Assembly (NCBI GenBank): GCA_016271365.2
Contig: CM057459.1
Span: forward strand, 493,533,501 to 493,597,500
DNA length: 64,000 nt
From: Neoceratodus forsteri
Taxonomy: Eukaryota > Chordata > Ceratodontiformes > Ceratodontidae
Direction: 5' to 3'
The notes under the pieces were generated by a model. It was not told the origin of the DNA, made no database searches, and saw nothing but the letters and a program-made list of their open reading frames with translations. Below are positions 11,150-20,840 of this stretch, piece by piece (positions within the stretch are counted from its first letter, which is position 1; every line of letters begins with the position of its first letter). Both the position numbers and the translations under genes were made by a program.

Positions 11150-11630
11150 TGGAAACAAGCTTCAGCTTAGTGTGCTTTTCCTGGTTAAACAATTTCCCCT
11201 TCCCTCCTCCATGGCCCTCTCGGTAAATCCCAGGGTCTCACTCTCCCCAGCATCACCTGCACTTTTCTTCTCCCCACTGAGTGCACTAAAACTTCCTGCC
11301 CTATACAATACATGAAAAACTTTTGTTTATCGGTCTGCCTTCTGGTCGGCTCTTGCACAATTTTACCCATGTAATATGCTAGTTTTATTTTGCACTTGTT
11401 AGTTCCTTGTACTACTATACACCTACATATATAATGTACTTTATACACCTGTATATATAATGTACTTACTTTGTTGTATGTCATAGATAGTTCATTGTAT
11501 GTCCTATGTATTCCATTGGCCTATGTATTTGTTCATCCGATGTATTTCCTACACTGGACGTCTTGTGAAAATGGGCATTTTTGCTCACATACCTTCCAGT
11601 ATACAAATAAAATTGATTGATTGATTGAGA
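11150..11630 (+). mobile_element. LINE/SINE 3' fragment with (TTGA)n tail, inserted in CR1
   Basis: This plus-strand piece ends with ACAAATAAAATTGATTGATTGATTGAG, an AATAAA-like motif plus a tetranucleotide tail of the kind left by target-primed reverse transcription in L2/Rex-type elements. It separates CR1 sequence ending CTACCCTATTGCA from CR1 sequence resuming ATTTTAGTGTCATCTGC, which are contiguous in the CR1 copy at 35085-35117. In CR1 terms it sits just after the FADDTKI catalytic box. No clear target duplication was found. Confidence 0.65.
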
Positions 11631-11933
11631 TTTTAGTGTCATCTGCAAAGAGGCATACATTCCCTTCCAGTTCATCTGCAATCTCACTTATAAAGACATT
11701 AAACAGCACTGGTCCCAGCACTGAGCCATGAGGCACCCCACTAGTCACCTCCTTCCCGGAGTGAACTCCCTTTACCACCATCCTCTGTTGTCTATCCCTC
11801 AGCCAATTTCTTACCCACTTTACTACCTTAGGTCTCCTATGTGGTTTGGTGTCAAATGCCTTACTGAAATCTTAGTAATGCATCCACTGCCCCACCCTGA
11901 TTCACTTCCCTGGTCACCCAGTCTAGAAATCTT

Positions 11934-13185
11934 TCAATCAATCAATCAAAATCAATCAATCAATCAATCAAAATCTTTATTTATTCAGGCGAGCATCATT
12001 GAGCATAGCTCATTTACAAGATGGACCTGATTGGTCATAACAGTATAAAGGTACAAATTTTACACAAATACAAGATACAGATTGAATACAAAAGCAAAGA
12101 CATTGTAAATGAACAGATACAAGAATATTCACATATATACAAAGCAATGAGCCAAAGAAACTGGGTTATAATAAAAAGGAACAAAATAAGACAGTAATGA
12201 AAGATTAAAGGAGGTGATGGGATTTTGGGAATAAGGTCAGGTATGAGTTAAGTGGGTGAAGGCTACAAAACAAATTAGGTGAAGTGCAAAAAAGGGGTGT
12301 GGGAGAAAGGGGTTGTGATAGGACTAGGCCTTGTGGAAACAGTTGCATGGCTCTGGAAAGAGACTAGTGTATAGCTTTTGAAAGATGCTATTGGAATGAG
12401 GGTATTCAACTTCAGGATCTTTTGAAGAGAGTTCCAAATAGGTGCTAGAGAGTAGCTGATTGCAGCCCTCCCATGCCGGGTACAGGTAATAGGTATCTTC
12501 AGCATGATGAGTTTATTATTCCTTAGGGCATATGGTCTGGATATGACCTGGGTAAAACAATCTGAAATGTAGGATGGTAATTTGTTTGTTAGAGCTTTGT
12601 AGATCCATAGAGCAGCATTTTGTTTCTTCTATGATGTAGGGATGTCCAGCCGACTGCAGTATAGAAGAACAGTGGTGGGTGCTGAAAGGAAGGTCTGTAA
12701 TGAATCTAAGAGCTCTATGGTACAAGGTATCCAGTTTGTTTAAGTGGGAAAGGGAGCAGTGACTATATAGGAAATCAGCATAATCAATGAGGGATAGGAA
12801 TGATGCCAGGATTAATCTTTGTTTAGAATCTCTGGTTAGGTAATGTTTTTATTCTGTAAAATAGGCCAAGTCTCTGTCTGAGCTTCTTCAGGAGTTCTTC
12901 AATGTGGCTAGTGTAGTCAAGTCTATTGTCAATCCAAACCCCAAGATATTTAAATTTATCCACATAGTCCAGACTTTCACCAAGGATGGTAGATAATTGG
13001 GGAATGGTGATTGGTGAGAGAGTGGAAGAGAAGCTCTTGGAGGAGAAGAACATGGCTTTTGTTTTCTTGGCATTCAGTAGGAGTTTCTTTTCTAGTAATT
13101 TGTGCTGCAGCAGAGAGAACTCAGATTGTAAAAGTTCACAGGCTTTTGATGGTGTAGGATTACTGACATATAGGACAGATTTCAG
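11934..13185 (-). mobile_element. L2/Rex1-like LINE, 5'-truncated, inserted in CR1
   Basis: The 3' end on the minus strand is an AATAAAGATTTTGATTGATTG tail; the (TCAA)n run is at 11934-11970 on the plus strand. The 5' part encodes the C-terminal region of a reverse transcriptase. KLLLNAKKTKAMFF at about 13110-13050 is followed by KYLGVWIDNRLDYTSHIEELL, a block found after the YADD box in L2, Rex1 and CR1-like LINEs. The frames at 12823-13053, 12516-12725 and 12275-12505 are pieces of it, interrupted by frameshifts. It is truncated upstream of the YADD box. Flanking CR1 reads into it at a TNLVDF-equivalent position and out of it at FLDWVTR, which dates it as younger than that CR1. Confidence 0.75.
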
Positions 13186-13261
13186 ATATCAGATTTGACT
13201 GCCATCACCCCCCCACCCCATTAATCTGTGTTGCCTTGGATCCTGTACCCCACTGAATTAG

Positions 13262-13365
13262 AAACATAGAAATTGCAGATAAGGACCACTAGACCCATCC
13301 AGTCTGCCCGTAGGCCCTATACAGTGTATGTGACCACTGACCCTATGTGATTAATGGCTTTTTAT
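13262..13365 (-). mobile_element. CR1 3' UTR fragment nested in CR1
   Basis: A CR1 3' end of about 100 bp on the minus strand (CTGATGGGTCTAGTGG-type block near 13290, ending in CAATTTCTATGTTTC at 13262) interrupts the reverse transcriptase frame of the older CR1. Upstream host sequence ends VEYLE and downstream host sequence resumes with SGVQDPRQ. In the intact copy (about 38786-38824) these are contiguous as VQHLESIGAQDPRQ. AATT occurs at both junctions and may be the target duplication. This is a very short, heavily 5'-truncated insertion. Confidence 0.65.
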
Positions 13366-13808
13366 CAATTCAAGATACTCCACAATCTTTTTCATTAGCA
13401 GTAACTCTATTAACTTCCCCACCACTGATGTCAGATTGACCTGCCTATAGTTGCCAGCCTCCTCCCTACCACCGCTTTTATGAAGTGGGGCTACCTTTGC
13501 TCTCCTCCAGTCCTCTGGAACCACTCCTGTTTCCAATGAGTTGTTGAATAGGGTTGTCAGAAGTAGAGCTAGTACCCTCCTGAAAGGTGCAGTTAGTACC
13601 TTCCTGAGCTCCCTCAATATCCTTGGGTGTACCCTATCTATCCCCATAGCTTTGCCCACTTTCAGATTTGCAAGTCCCTTCAGGACTTTCTCCTCTGTAA
13701 ATGGACTTGTGTCTACCTCCCTCCCCCCAGTACTCCTGTTGCTTTGTTGTGGCCCACCCTTTCCCCTTCCTTTGTGAACACTGAACAAAAGTGACTGAAT
13801 AAGTAAAC
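13351..13808 (-). pseudogene. CR1 reverse transcriptase N-terminal fragment
   Basis: An open frame covers the start of the CR1 reverse transcriptase: the fingers-domain blocks KAMGIDRVHPRILRELRKVL, VVPEDWRRAKVAPLHKSGG and NYRQVNLTSVVGKLIELLL. In the related copy at 38528 the corresponding blocks are KAMGPDGIHPRVLKELR and NYRPVSLTSVVG, so P-to-R and G-to-R type changes have accumulated at normally conserved positions. The last residues before the stop (after VEYLE) are read into the nested CR1 3' fragment and are not part of the protein. Confidence 0.8.
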
Positions 13809-13943
13809 AAAAAGTCAAGCACTCACCACCTTATAAAATTAGAACACAGCTCACAGTTTCCAGAAGTGTCCAAAGTTTATTGAGGTGCCAGAATAGAAAG
13901 AAACAAACCTTGATGTGTTTCCAACGAATCCTTTATCAAAAGG
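13809..13943 (-). repeat. GATAAAGG...AATAAA tail-like repeat
   Basis: On the minus strand it reads CCTTTTGATAAAGGATTCG, then GGAAACACATCAAGG, then CACCTCAATAAACTTTGG. This is the same layout as the pieces at 3715-3835 and 47822-48272. It abuts the CR1 5' truncation on one side and a half foldback element on the other. It may be the remains of an element whose insertion removed the left half of that foldback copy. Confidence 0.4.
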
Positions 13944-13944
13944 C

Positions 13945-14560
13945 ATGGGCTGGGATCGGAGTGAGGGAGGGCACCACTACCACCAGGGACTGTATTTCAT
14001 ATTATAGGGCTGGGATCGGAGGAAGGGATGGCACCACTACCACCAGGAACTGTATTTCACATTACGGGGCTGAGGATCAGAGGGGGGACACCACTAGCAC
14101 CAGGGAATATATTTTACGTTATGGGGCTGGGAATCAGAGAGGACACCACTAGCATCAGAGACATTATATTCTACATAATGGGCTGCTGATTGGCTGGGGA
14201 TGCCAGGGACCACAGAGGTGGCTGAGCTCCCCCAGTGGCCAACCAGTTCGGTAGCTGCATTAACTAGGGCAGCTGCTAGGGTTGCCTTGATTTAAGTCAG
14301 GATTTTGTTAGGTGGTATTTGTGCTGCACAAAAGGACCATGCTAAACACTTTTGCACAGCACAATGCTGCTGAATATAGGGTAGCGATTTATTTGGCCAT
14401 GCCCTCCCCTGCCCACATGCATACTATATGTTTTGAGTAGGTGCTAACCCTCTTTGTCCGCGCAACAGCCCCTTTTGAATATGGGCTCCAGTGCAAATCC
14501 TGGTTTGCGTAGGCAAGAACCCATTAGTGCCCATGCAAACTTTTGAATATCAGGACCCTA
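13945..14560 (+). mobile_element. foldback-family element, right half only
   Basis: Starts with three to four tandem units of about 60 bp (GGGCTGGGATCGGAG ... CACCACTACCACCAGGGA) at 13945-14160. A unique segment follows (AGGGCAGCTGCTAGGGTTGCC near 14267), and it ends GCAAACTTTTGAATATCAGG near 14553. This order and sequence match the right half of the complete element at 50324-52221, where the same GCTGCTAGGGTTGCC and GCAAACTTTTGAATAT blocks occur at 51940-52210. The left arm and palindromic centre are missing. The frame at 13880-14152 is only a translation of the tandem units. Confidence 0.7.
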
Positions 14561-14976
14561 ATGTTCAAATTGATAATTTAAACTCCTTTAGCATAAAACC
14601 AACTGTATGAGTTGCTCCACGCCATATTATGAGCTAAAGTAAGTGGCCATGGATTTAATTTGATATCACTAGCCAATATCGTATGTAAAGTCAAAAAGAA
14701 AAGCAGCTTGAGGAAATATGTAGGGTTGCCCTTATTATGAAATACCTTTTACTTTAAATGCACCAGCAAAGAGAAGTCAAGATCATTTTTTGAAATTAAT
14801 AAATCTAATGTTTGGGCATCATACTGAGAAGTGGGTATAACTGGTAATTTGAAAAAACTAAACTTAAATTGGTCATGTGTTAATATTGAGTGGGGTATTG
14901 CAAGGTAACCTGTCACAACACAACAGCGGCAGAAAAAGCAGGACCCCAGTACCTGAGTTGCCAGAATTTACAAACC
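14561..14976. other. unassigned sequence
   Basis: About 415 bases between two foldback-family elements. No repeat or gene was recognised; it is AT-rich. Confidence 0.4.
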
Positions 14977-15350
14977 CAGTGGGCCAGATATTCAAAGGTT
15001 GCGCCCATGCCATAGGAAGGCGCCTGCGCAAGTCCCGAACTTGCTCCATTCTCTGCGATATTCAGCAGGAGGCAGTTGCACCACTGAAAACAGGCTGAGC
15101 AACAGCGCAATGCAAATGAATGCATGCTGAACTGGTGGGGGAGGAACCATGCATAAACTGCACAGCCCGATATTCAGCCGGGCTGTGCAGAGTTGTGCAG
15201 GCGCAACCCCCAACCTGCGCCTGCACAACTTTGAGCCAAAAAAAAAAGGCTTAAGTTGAGGGCCACCCACAGGTGAGCTGCTGCATTGCAGGGCGCAACA
15301 CAGCAGCTGCCACCTGTGGCTGGCCCCCAACCCACTCCCTGTGCCCCCCA

Positions 15351-15650
15351 TACCTCTCAACTGTCCCTGATTTTCAGGGACATCCCTGATTATGCCCAGA
15401 ATTTGTCTCTGTCCCCCATAACAATTGTATTTTTGTGACAGAACACTGGGATTGTAAGCATAAAATAATGTTAAATATTAAGTTACAGATTCCTTCCTAT
15501 TCAGAAAATGCATCTTACATAAATCCCCCTAATTCTATCAGCTTTCTGAGTGTATACTACAAATCTTAAGATGTGTCCCTGATATGGGGTCTGTGTCCTG
15601 ATATTTTAATGTCTTGTCCCTGATTTATGAGATGAGAGGTTGAGAGTGTA
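15351..15650. mobile_element. 300-bp MITE nested in the foldback element
   Basis: The left end TACCTCTCAACTGTCCCTG and the right end (reverse complement TACACTCTCAACCTCTCATC) are terminal inverted repeats. The interior is AT-rich and contains several TGTCCCTGATTT-like blocks. It interrupts the GC-rich left arm of the foldback element, and no similar segment lies at the mirror position of the right arm. It therefore inserted after the foldback element formed. It has no coding capacity. Confidence 0.65.
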
Positions 15651-16283
15651 CTTCCCTTGGCAGCCCGATCGCGGGCATGGTTAACCCCCCACCAGCCAGA
15701 TCGCGGGCAGCAATTGTCCCCCTCCCGAACACATCCTGGTGGTCCAGTGGACCGTGATCGATCGCGGGATGTATCATTAACCCCAAACATAGCCCTGGTG
15801 GTCCAGTGGACGAAACTCCCGATCACGGGATGTAATTATTAAACACCCCCAACACATCCCTGGTGCCTAGTGTCCCCCCACCACCCACCATGAAGCCCAC
15901 CACCCGCTCCCCCCTCCACCGGCAGCGTGGCGGCAGCATACCCGCCTGCCGCCCGCCGCCCGCTGACTGACTGCGGTGGGCTGCACGCCCATTGGTGCAG
16001 AGCAAGAGCCAATGGGCGCAGCCCATACTGTACAAGACAGTCCAGTTTGTGAATGAATGTATTCATTCACAAACTGACTGTCTTGTACGGTATGGGCTGC
16101 ACGCCCATTGGCTCTGCTCTGCACCAACGGGCATGCAGCCCTACCGCAGCCAGTCAGCGGGCGCGGGCGGCAGGCGGGGGGATGCTGCCACTACCGCCGC
16201 CGAGGGGAGCGGGGTGGTGGGGCTTCATGGGTGGGTGGGGTGGGGGACACTAGGCACCAGGGATGTGTTGGGGGTGTTTCATA

Positions 16284-16612
16284 ATTACATCCCGTGATCG
16301 GGAGTTTCGGTCCACTGGACCACCAGGGCTATGTTGGGGGTTAATGATTACATCCCGCTATCGGGATCTACGGTCCACTGGACCACCAGGGCTATGTTTG
16401 GGGAGTTTAATGATTACATCCCGCGATCGGGATCTACGGTCCACTGACCACCAGGGCTATGTTTGGGGGAGTTTAATGATTACATCCCGCGATCGGGATC
16501 TACGGTCCACTGGACCACCAGGGCTATGTTTGGGGGAGTTTAATGATTACATCCCGCGATTGGGATCTACGGTCCACTGGACCACCAGAGATGTGTTCGG
16601 AGACACATTGCT
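16284..16612 (+). repeat. 66-bp tandem array (foldback right arm)
   Basis: ATTACATCCCG recurs at 16284, 16347, 16413, 16479 and 16546, giving spacings of 63, 66, 66 and 67. Each unit contains a CGATCG-centred palindrome (CCCGCGATCGGGATC) and a second palindrome GGTCCACTGGACC. The unit therefore has two internal dyads and could form cruciforms. The last unit grades into more divergent sequence that still contains GATCGGGCTG blocks to about 16765. Confidence 0.85.
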
Positions 16613-17168
16613 GCCCGCGATCGGGCTGCGGGGGGTTGTTTTTAAACTAATGCAGCCTGCGGTCGGGCTGGTGGGGGGCATTTCTGCTGTTGCCTCGATC
16701 GGGCCAGTGGGGGGTGGTGGTGGGAATTTTCACTCTTTTGCCCACGATCGGGCTGCAGGGGGCATCGGTCCCTGATGGCTGCTGCCTGGCAGGGCGCCAG
16801 GCGCAAGTCCTCGGGGATCGGCGCACCTGCATGCTAATGGCATGCGAATGGGGCCATAATCAGATGCAAATGGCCCTCCCTGCACCTTGCATGAATTATG
16901 GCCCCATTTGCATGTCACCCTTTGAATATCGGGTTTTGCACATGGCACAATGGTACTGCGCCACTGCAAGTTAAGATACTCCACTCTGACAACTTGCGTG
17001 CTTCAAGTTCCACTCGCCATGCGATGGCTGTAGCCAAGGGCGTATTCAAAGGAGTTGCTCAATAGCGCAACTCCTTTGAATATCACCCGCCACACCCCTG
17101 CGCAACTGTTTTGTGCAGTGCAAGGGCTTGCACCTAAGAAGAGCGCAGTTTGAATATCTGGCCCATTG

Positions 17169-18144
17169 TTTGAAATATAACTCTCAAGTAAAAAGCTGGT
17201 AAATCTATTATCTCCAGCAACCTTTCTAGTACTCAGACATTGCTCACCAATGGATTATCCTCCATCCATCCTATAGGCTGATGCACAATACAATTATATT
17301 TGAGCTGACTGGACACCATCCCCAGCCCAGCCTGGAATGCTCCAGTTTACTTCATGCATCACTAGAGGTTGGTCACAGTCCTACTCTGCACCCAAAATTC
17401 CAGGTAGTTTATGTTAAAATATTATTTCTTTCTTCCCTTTCATTCTCACTAGCTTTTTTCTTGTGTTAGATCAAACATCGATTTATATGCAGTGCATGGA
17501 GTTCTAGAGTTTTCCCATTTATGGATATGTTTCTGTTTTCCTTCTCTGGTATTTATGCCAGTGCAAGAAGTTTTCTGTTTTGGGATTTGCTGCTTCTGTT
17601 GCCAAGAACCTACTGTAACGTCTAGCCAGGGGGTTTCATGTTCTTCCTCCTGTAGGTTAAAGCATTCATTGCTCTGAAGCTCTTGTTGGGTCAGAACCCT
17701 CCTGCAGCGTCCTACCTTACTAACAATGAAGGTCTGGCTGTAACTAGGACCACCCTGCAGTATCCCTACCAAGCAGTGTTTATCTGGGTGAAGCTGAAGA
17801 AATGGACCCAAATGTAGCATCCTTTTCATTTATCAGGTGTTTTTTTCATGCATGCAGCTCAGAGGTATAGGGACCATGCTGCAGCATCCATATACTCTCC
17901 ACATACAGCCAACAAGGAAAGAATTGTTTCTTGGCCCCCCCCTGCACCAGTACTCTGTGTTTTCATTACAATGGTAGCTTCCCCACAAACTGCTTACCTG
18001 ATTTAATTTAAACTCAAGGACATTTTAAATATCACTCCTGAACTGTGTGTGCAATTCTGAACCCTGCCTCCCCCATGTGTCACTTCACCTCTGGCCATCT
18101 AGTCATCTTATGGTGTCTGATGCCATTAAACCATGCCTTTCTCC
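17169..18144. other. unassigned sequence
   Basis: No gene or known repeat was recognised. The minus frame at 17449-17829 and the plus frames at 17281-17677 have no domain and no adjacent convincing splice signals. Confidence 0.4.
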
Positions 18145-18480
18145 CAGTGGGGCTGAGGGTTGAGGCACTGGACACCACACCCTGTGCCACACCGGTGACC
18201 CGGGTTCGGGAACGGACTCGGGTCATCAGGGGTTAGCAGGGGAGGAGTAGGATTGAGCATCCAGAGGACAGCTTTCCTTTCCTGGGGTGGGTGGGTTTCT
18301 CTTCACATAGCACTGGTGACCCCTGGGATGCTGGAGAGAGTTGCAGTCTGTGTGGGGATGTAGCAGAGGTTTGGGCGGCTGCGGGTGTCTTTCACCCAGG
18401 TGCAGGAGTGTGCCTGGCATGTGCAGGACACCATTGCATGTCTGAGCCCAGGCAACAAGCAAGAAGGAAAAAAAAAACAT
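18145..18480 (+). mobile_element. tRNA-derived SINE, copy 1 of a three-copy family
   Basis: The head CCCAGTGGGGCTGAGGGTTG (A-box-like) is followed some 45 bases later by GACCCGGGTTCGGGAAC (B-box-like) and ACTCGGGTC. Next comes a shared body block GGAGTAGGATTGAGCATCCA with CTTTCCTTTCCTGGGG, and the copy ends in an A-rich tail (AAGGAAAAAAAAAAC) at about 18466-18478. The same order is found at 34395-34790 and 45800-46300. The body downstream of the CCTGGGG block is variable between copies. Confidence 0.65.
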
Positions 18481-18504
18481 ACCTGGGATAGGCAATGACA
18501 TCCT

Positions 18505-19020
18505 CTGGTGCCCCGGCATCACACTCCCAATACCAGATCCACTTCACTGGCTCTCCTGATCCCTTTGGCTGCCTGGTGGGATGGGACTGAACATCTGACC
18601 ATGTATGTGGGGGAATGTCTGTCCCTGATTTCCTGGCGGAGTGGACTTCAGGCGAGAGACAGCATGGTAGATTGCAAGTGGGGATTACCTGAGAGAGTTC
18701 CAAGGGGGTGGGTGCAGAAAAAGAGTTAGCAAAAACCAAAACAAAACATGCCTTTCTGGGTTTCTCCTTGGGCATGCCAGGCTCCTTTCTCCATCAGTCT
18801 CCAGCAAGCATTGTCTCACAAGACCTCATGATCCCCAATGGGATCAGTGAAATCTCACAAGATTTTCACTGCCATTTGATGTCCGTGAGATTCTGACAGC
18901 CATTTTAGGGGCACAAAATGCACTTGCCTCTGCTCTTGCAAGACCGGCAGCCATCCTGAATATCCTATCTCATGAGAACGGTGGCCATTTTGCTGGGAAT
19001 CCTGGTGGTGGCCGTCATAG
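18505..19020. other. unassigned sequence
   Basis: No gene was recognised. Degenerate repeats of a GGTGGCCATTTT/CAGCCATTTT-like word occur at 18890-19030. This may be the body of an unknown retroelement whose 3' end is annotated next. Confidence 0.35.
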
Positions 19021-19147
19021 GTGGCCATTTCTTTTTTTTTTATGTTCATTGAAATTGTACAGGTTGTAAATAGGACTCTGGTCCTAATGATGTGATATAC
19101 CAACTTTTCCTGTCTAAAAATAAATATTTTTACTACTACTACTACCA
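19021..19147 (+). mobile_element. LINE 3' end with (ACT)n tail
   Basis: The sequence TGTCTAAAAATAAATATTTT followed by a (TACTAC)n run at 19130-19147 has the same form as the 3' end of the long LINE at 30640-30678 (GAATAAAATATATTACAACT then ACTACTACT). It is probably a short, truncated copy of the same L2/Rex1-like family. Confidence 0.5.
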
Positions 19148-19317
19148 CTTTCTGCACTTGAAGCTACAGAGCAGGGGAAGAAGCTTGTTTCTGCATGCTT
19201 AGCCACAGTATAAGGCACTACTATTATGAAGCACCAAGATGGTCCATATTTCATCCAGTTCTTTCTCCCTGTCTCCCATAGGATCCCACTGCTGTTGGAA
19301 CTAGCATTTACAGTACC

Positions 19318-20603
19318 ATGCCTGTGTGTGGAGAATGTGGTACCAAGTTAGTGGAGGGCCACGTTGGAAGACCCCTTTGTGCAGTTTGCATAGTTTCAGA
19401 GGTAAAATCACCTCACCACAGCCAACAAACAAACTCCCCCACTGGATGATGACCTGTCACTGCCTGTAGCTCCTCTGGCACTAAATGCCTCACATGCCGA
19501 GCTCCTCTTTCAGCTACTGGAAACTGCAGTCCAAACCGAAGGACAAACCTAATGCCAATAAATCAAAAAAGAAGTCAGTGGACACACATGGACAACAACC
19601 AGCTAAGAAAAGACACCACTCATGGTAGAGAGGATAACTCAATATGGGGCTCAGATTCGGAGGAGAACCAAGAGAGGAATATGGGCAGACTATGCCCCAG
19701 AAAGGACCTGGATGAACTAGTCCACATGGTCAGGGAAGTCCGCAGGATAGCGTACAAACCTGGGCAACCCTCAACTTCCACAGATCCTTTGCTTCTGTCT
19801 AGATAAAGTGTGCCTAGGACCCAGTTTCCACCATGCCAGGCTCTTGAGGTCATTCTCCAAAAACCACATGGGGCTGCACAGCCTACCGGGCTACCAAATA
19901 AATATGTAATTAACAGAATATACTCCCTCAATGAAGCCAGAAGGCAGCATGGTTTAAGGCTTCCAATGTACACTCCCTGGTATTGCCAATGTCCAAAAGG
20001 ACTATAATACTGATCAAAAGCACAGCAGCTCTAAAAGACTCCAAGGACACAAAGATTGAGGATTGAGGAACAGCTAAAGAAGATCCCCAAGACGTCTGGT
20101 ATACATCTAGCAGCAGACACAGTGGTGTGGTTCAAAGTACAACACTCTTCAGATGGATCAAGCCCATTATGGAGATCATTCCCAAGGCCTACCCTTTGTC
20201 AGGTGATGCAGACTGTGCCTTCCAGGCAGCACATTATATTGCTGATGCCACCTCAGTTATATGCAAGTTGGGCATAAGAATGACAGTGTTGGCAATTAAA
20301 GCCAGCAGAGCACTCTGGCTGAAGTTGTACCTGGTAGACAATGAGTCCAAGGACACCCTCATGAAACTGCCATTCAAAGATGGTCACCTATTTGGGGAAG
20401 CCCTAACACCCTTTTTAAAGAACAAGTCAGGTGGGCAACTAGGGCCAGAGATGAGGACTTGTACCTGCCATCAGGACATTGCTTCAACCAAAATTCAAGA
20501 GCTTTCACAACCAGACAGAACCATATATCAGTCAGTACTCATGAGGATGAGTATCAAGACCAAGGTTCCAGAACCGCCCCTCACAGAAAATATCAAGATC
20601 TAG
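19318..20603 (+). pseudogene. DIRS-like retroelement gag remnant
   Basis: Translated pieces begin MPVCGECGTKLVEGHVGRPL, then CAVCI, a CxxC...CxxC pattern like the zinc-binding N terminus of vertebrate DIRS-type gag ORFs. They continue through 19552-19806. At 20127-20603 they contain AAHYIADATSVICKLGIRM and RALWLKLYLVDNESKDTLMK LPFKDGHLFGE (broken here at residue 20). The blocks AAHYIADAT, LWLK and LPF-G-LFGE are what I associate with DIRS gag-like proteins; the assignment is from memory of the family. Stops and frameshifts separate the pieces. No reverse transcriptase, methylase or tyrosine recombinase region follows; after 20610 the sequence passes into a tandem duplication and another element. 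Confidence 0.6.
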
Positions 20604-20614
20604 CTCCAACTGCA

Positions 20615-20840
20615 AATTCTGTTTCTGCTGGGGTTTGAGGGACCTTGCCATCCCATCCGGGGGGGGGGAGTTAGTAAGCCCTGACGAACAGCAAGACTGA
20701 ACTAAGTCCTGGAGGAACCAGATCCTGTCTCTGCTGGGGTTTGAGGGACCTTGCCATCCCCTCTGGGAGGGGAGTGGTAAGCCCTGGGGAACAGCTGGAC
20801 TGAACTATGTCCTGGAGGATGCCGGGGTTGACAGGGCTGG
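20615..20840 (+). repeat. 107-110 bp tandem duplication
   Basis: TCTGCTGGGGTTTGAGGGAC occurs at about 20623 and again at about 20731. Each copy is followed by CTTGCCATCCC, a G-rich run, GGTAAGCCCTG, GGACTGAACTA and GTCCTGGAGGA. Two units are present and the second is followed by unique sequence. The first copy holds a run of ten or more G residues. Confidence 0.75.

Larger units (their letters stand above)
10247..13808 (-). mobile_element. CR1 LINE, 5'-truncated, broken by three nested insertions
   Basis: On the minus strand the copy ends at 10247 with the CR1 3' end (TCAAATTCTATGTTTCTATG). Reading 5' to 3' from about 13808, the reverse transcriptase region contains KAMGIDRVHPRILRELRKVL, GVVPEDWRRAKVAPLHKSGG, a VQDPRQ block, TSGVPHGSVLGPVLFNVFIS and the catalytic FADDTKI box near 11640. 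The frame is interrupted at 13360-13262, about 13185-11934 and 11630-11150 by other LINE fragments, each annotated separately. Aligned to the better copy at 35237-40108, the host blocks rejoin in order, which shows that the interruptions are insertions. Stops and frameshifts make it inactive. Confidence 0.85.
14977..17168. mobile_element. complete foldback element with inverted tandem arrays
   Basis: The ends are inverted copies: CAGTGGGCCAGATATTCAAA at 14977-14996 and its near-perfect reverse complement ending 17168 (TTTGAATATCTGGCCCATTG). The interior is a large imperfect palindrome centred near 16059-16060 (GTGAATGAATGTATTCATTC). The left side reads CCTGGTGGTCCAGTGGACCG units (about 15720-15860). 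The right side carries at least five units of 63-67 bp with TACATCCCGCGATCGGGATC and GGTCCACTGGACCACCAGGG at 16284-16610, in opposite orientation. A 300-bp MITE (15351-15650) is nested in the left arm. CpG and CGATCG are frequent, unlike the AT-rich flanks. No coding capacity is seen; the frame at 16263-16775 is a read-through of the array. Possible five-base flanks CAGTG/CATTG are imperfect. Confidence 0.8.

Noticed and set aside
16263..16775. 170-residue open frame
   Set aside because: It is a periodic translation of the 63-67 bp array (repeating RSTGPPGL), open by chance because the unit length is often a multiple of three.
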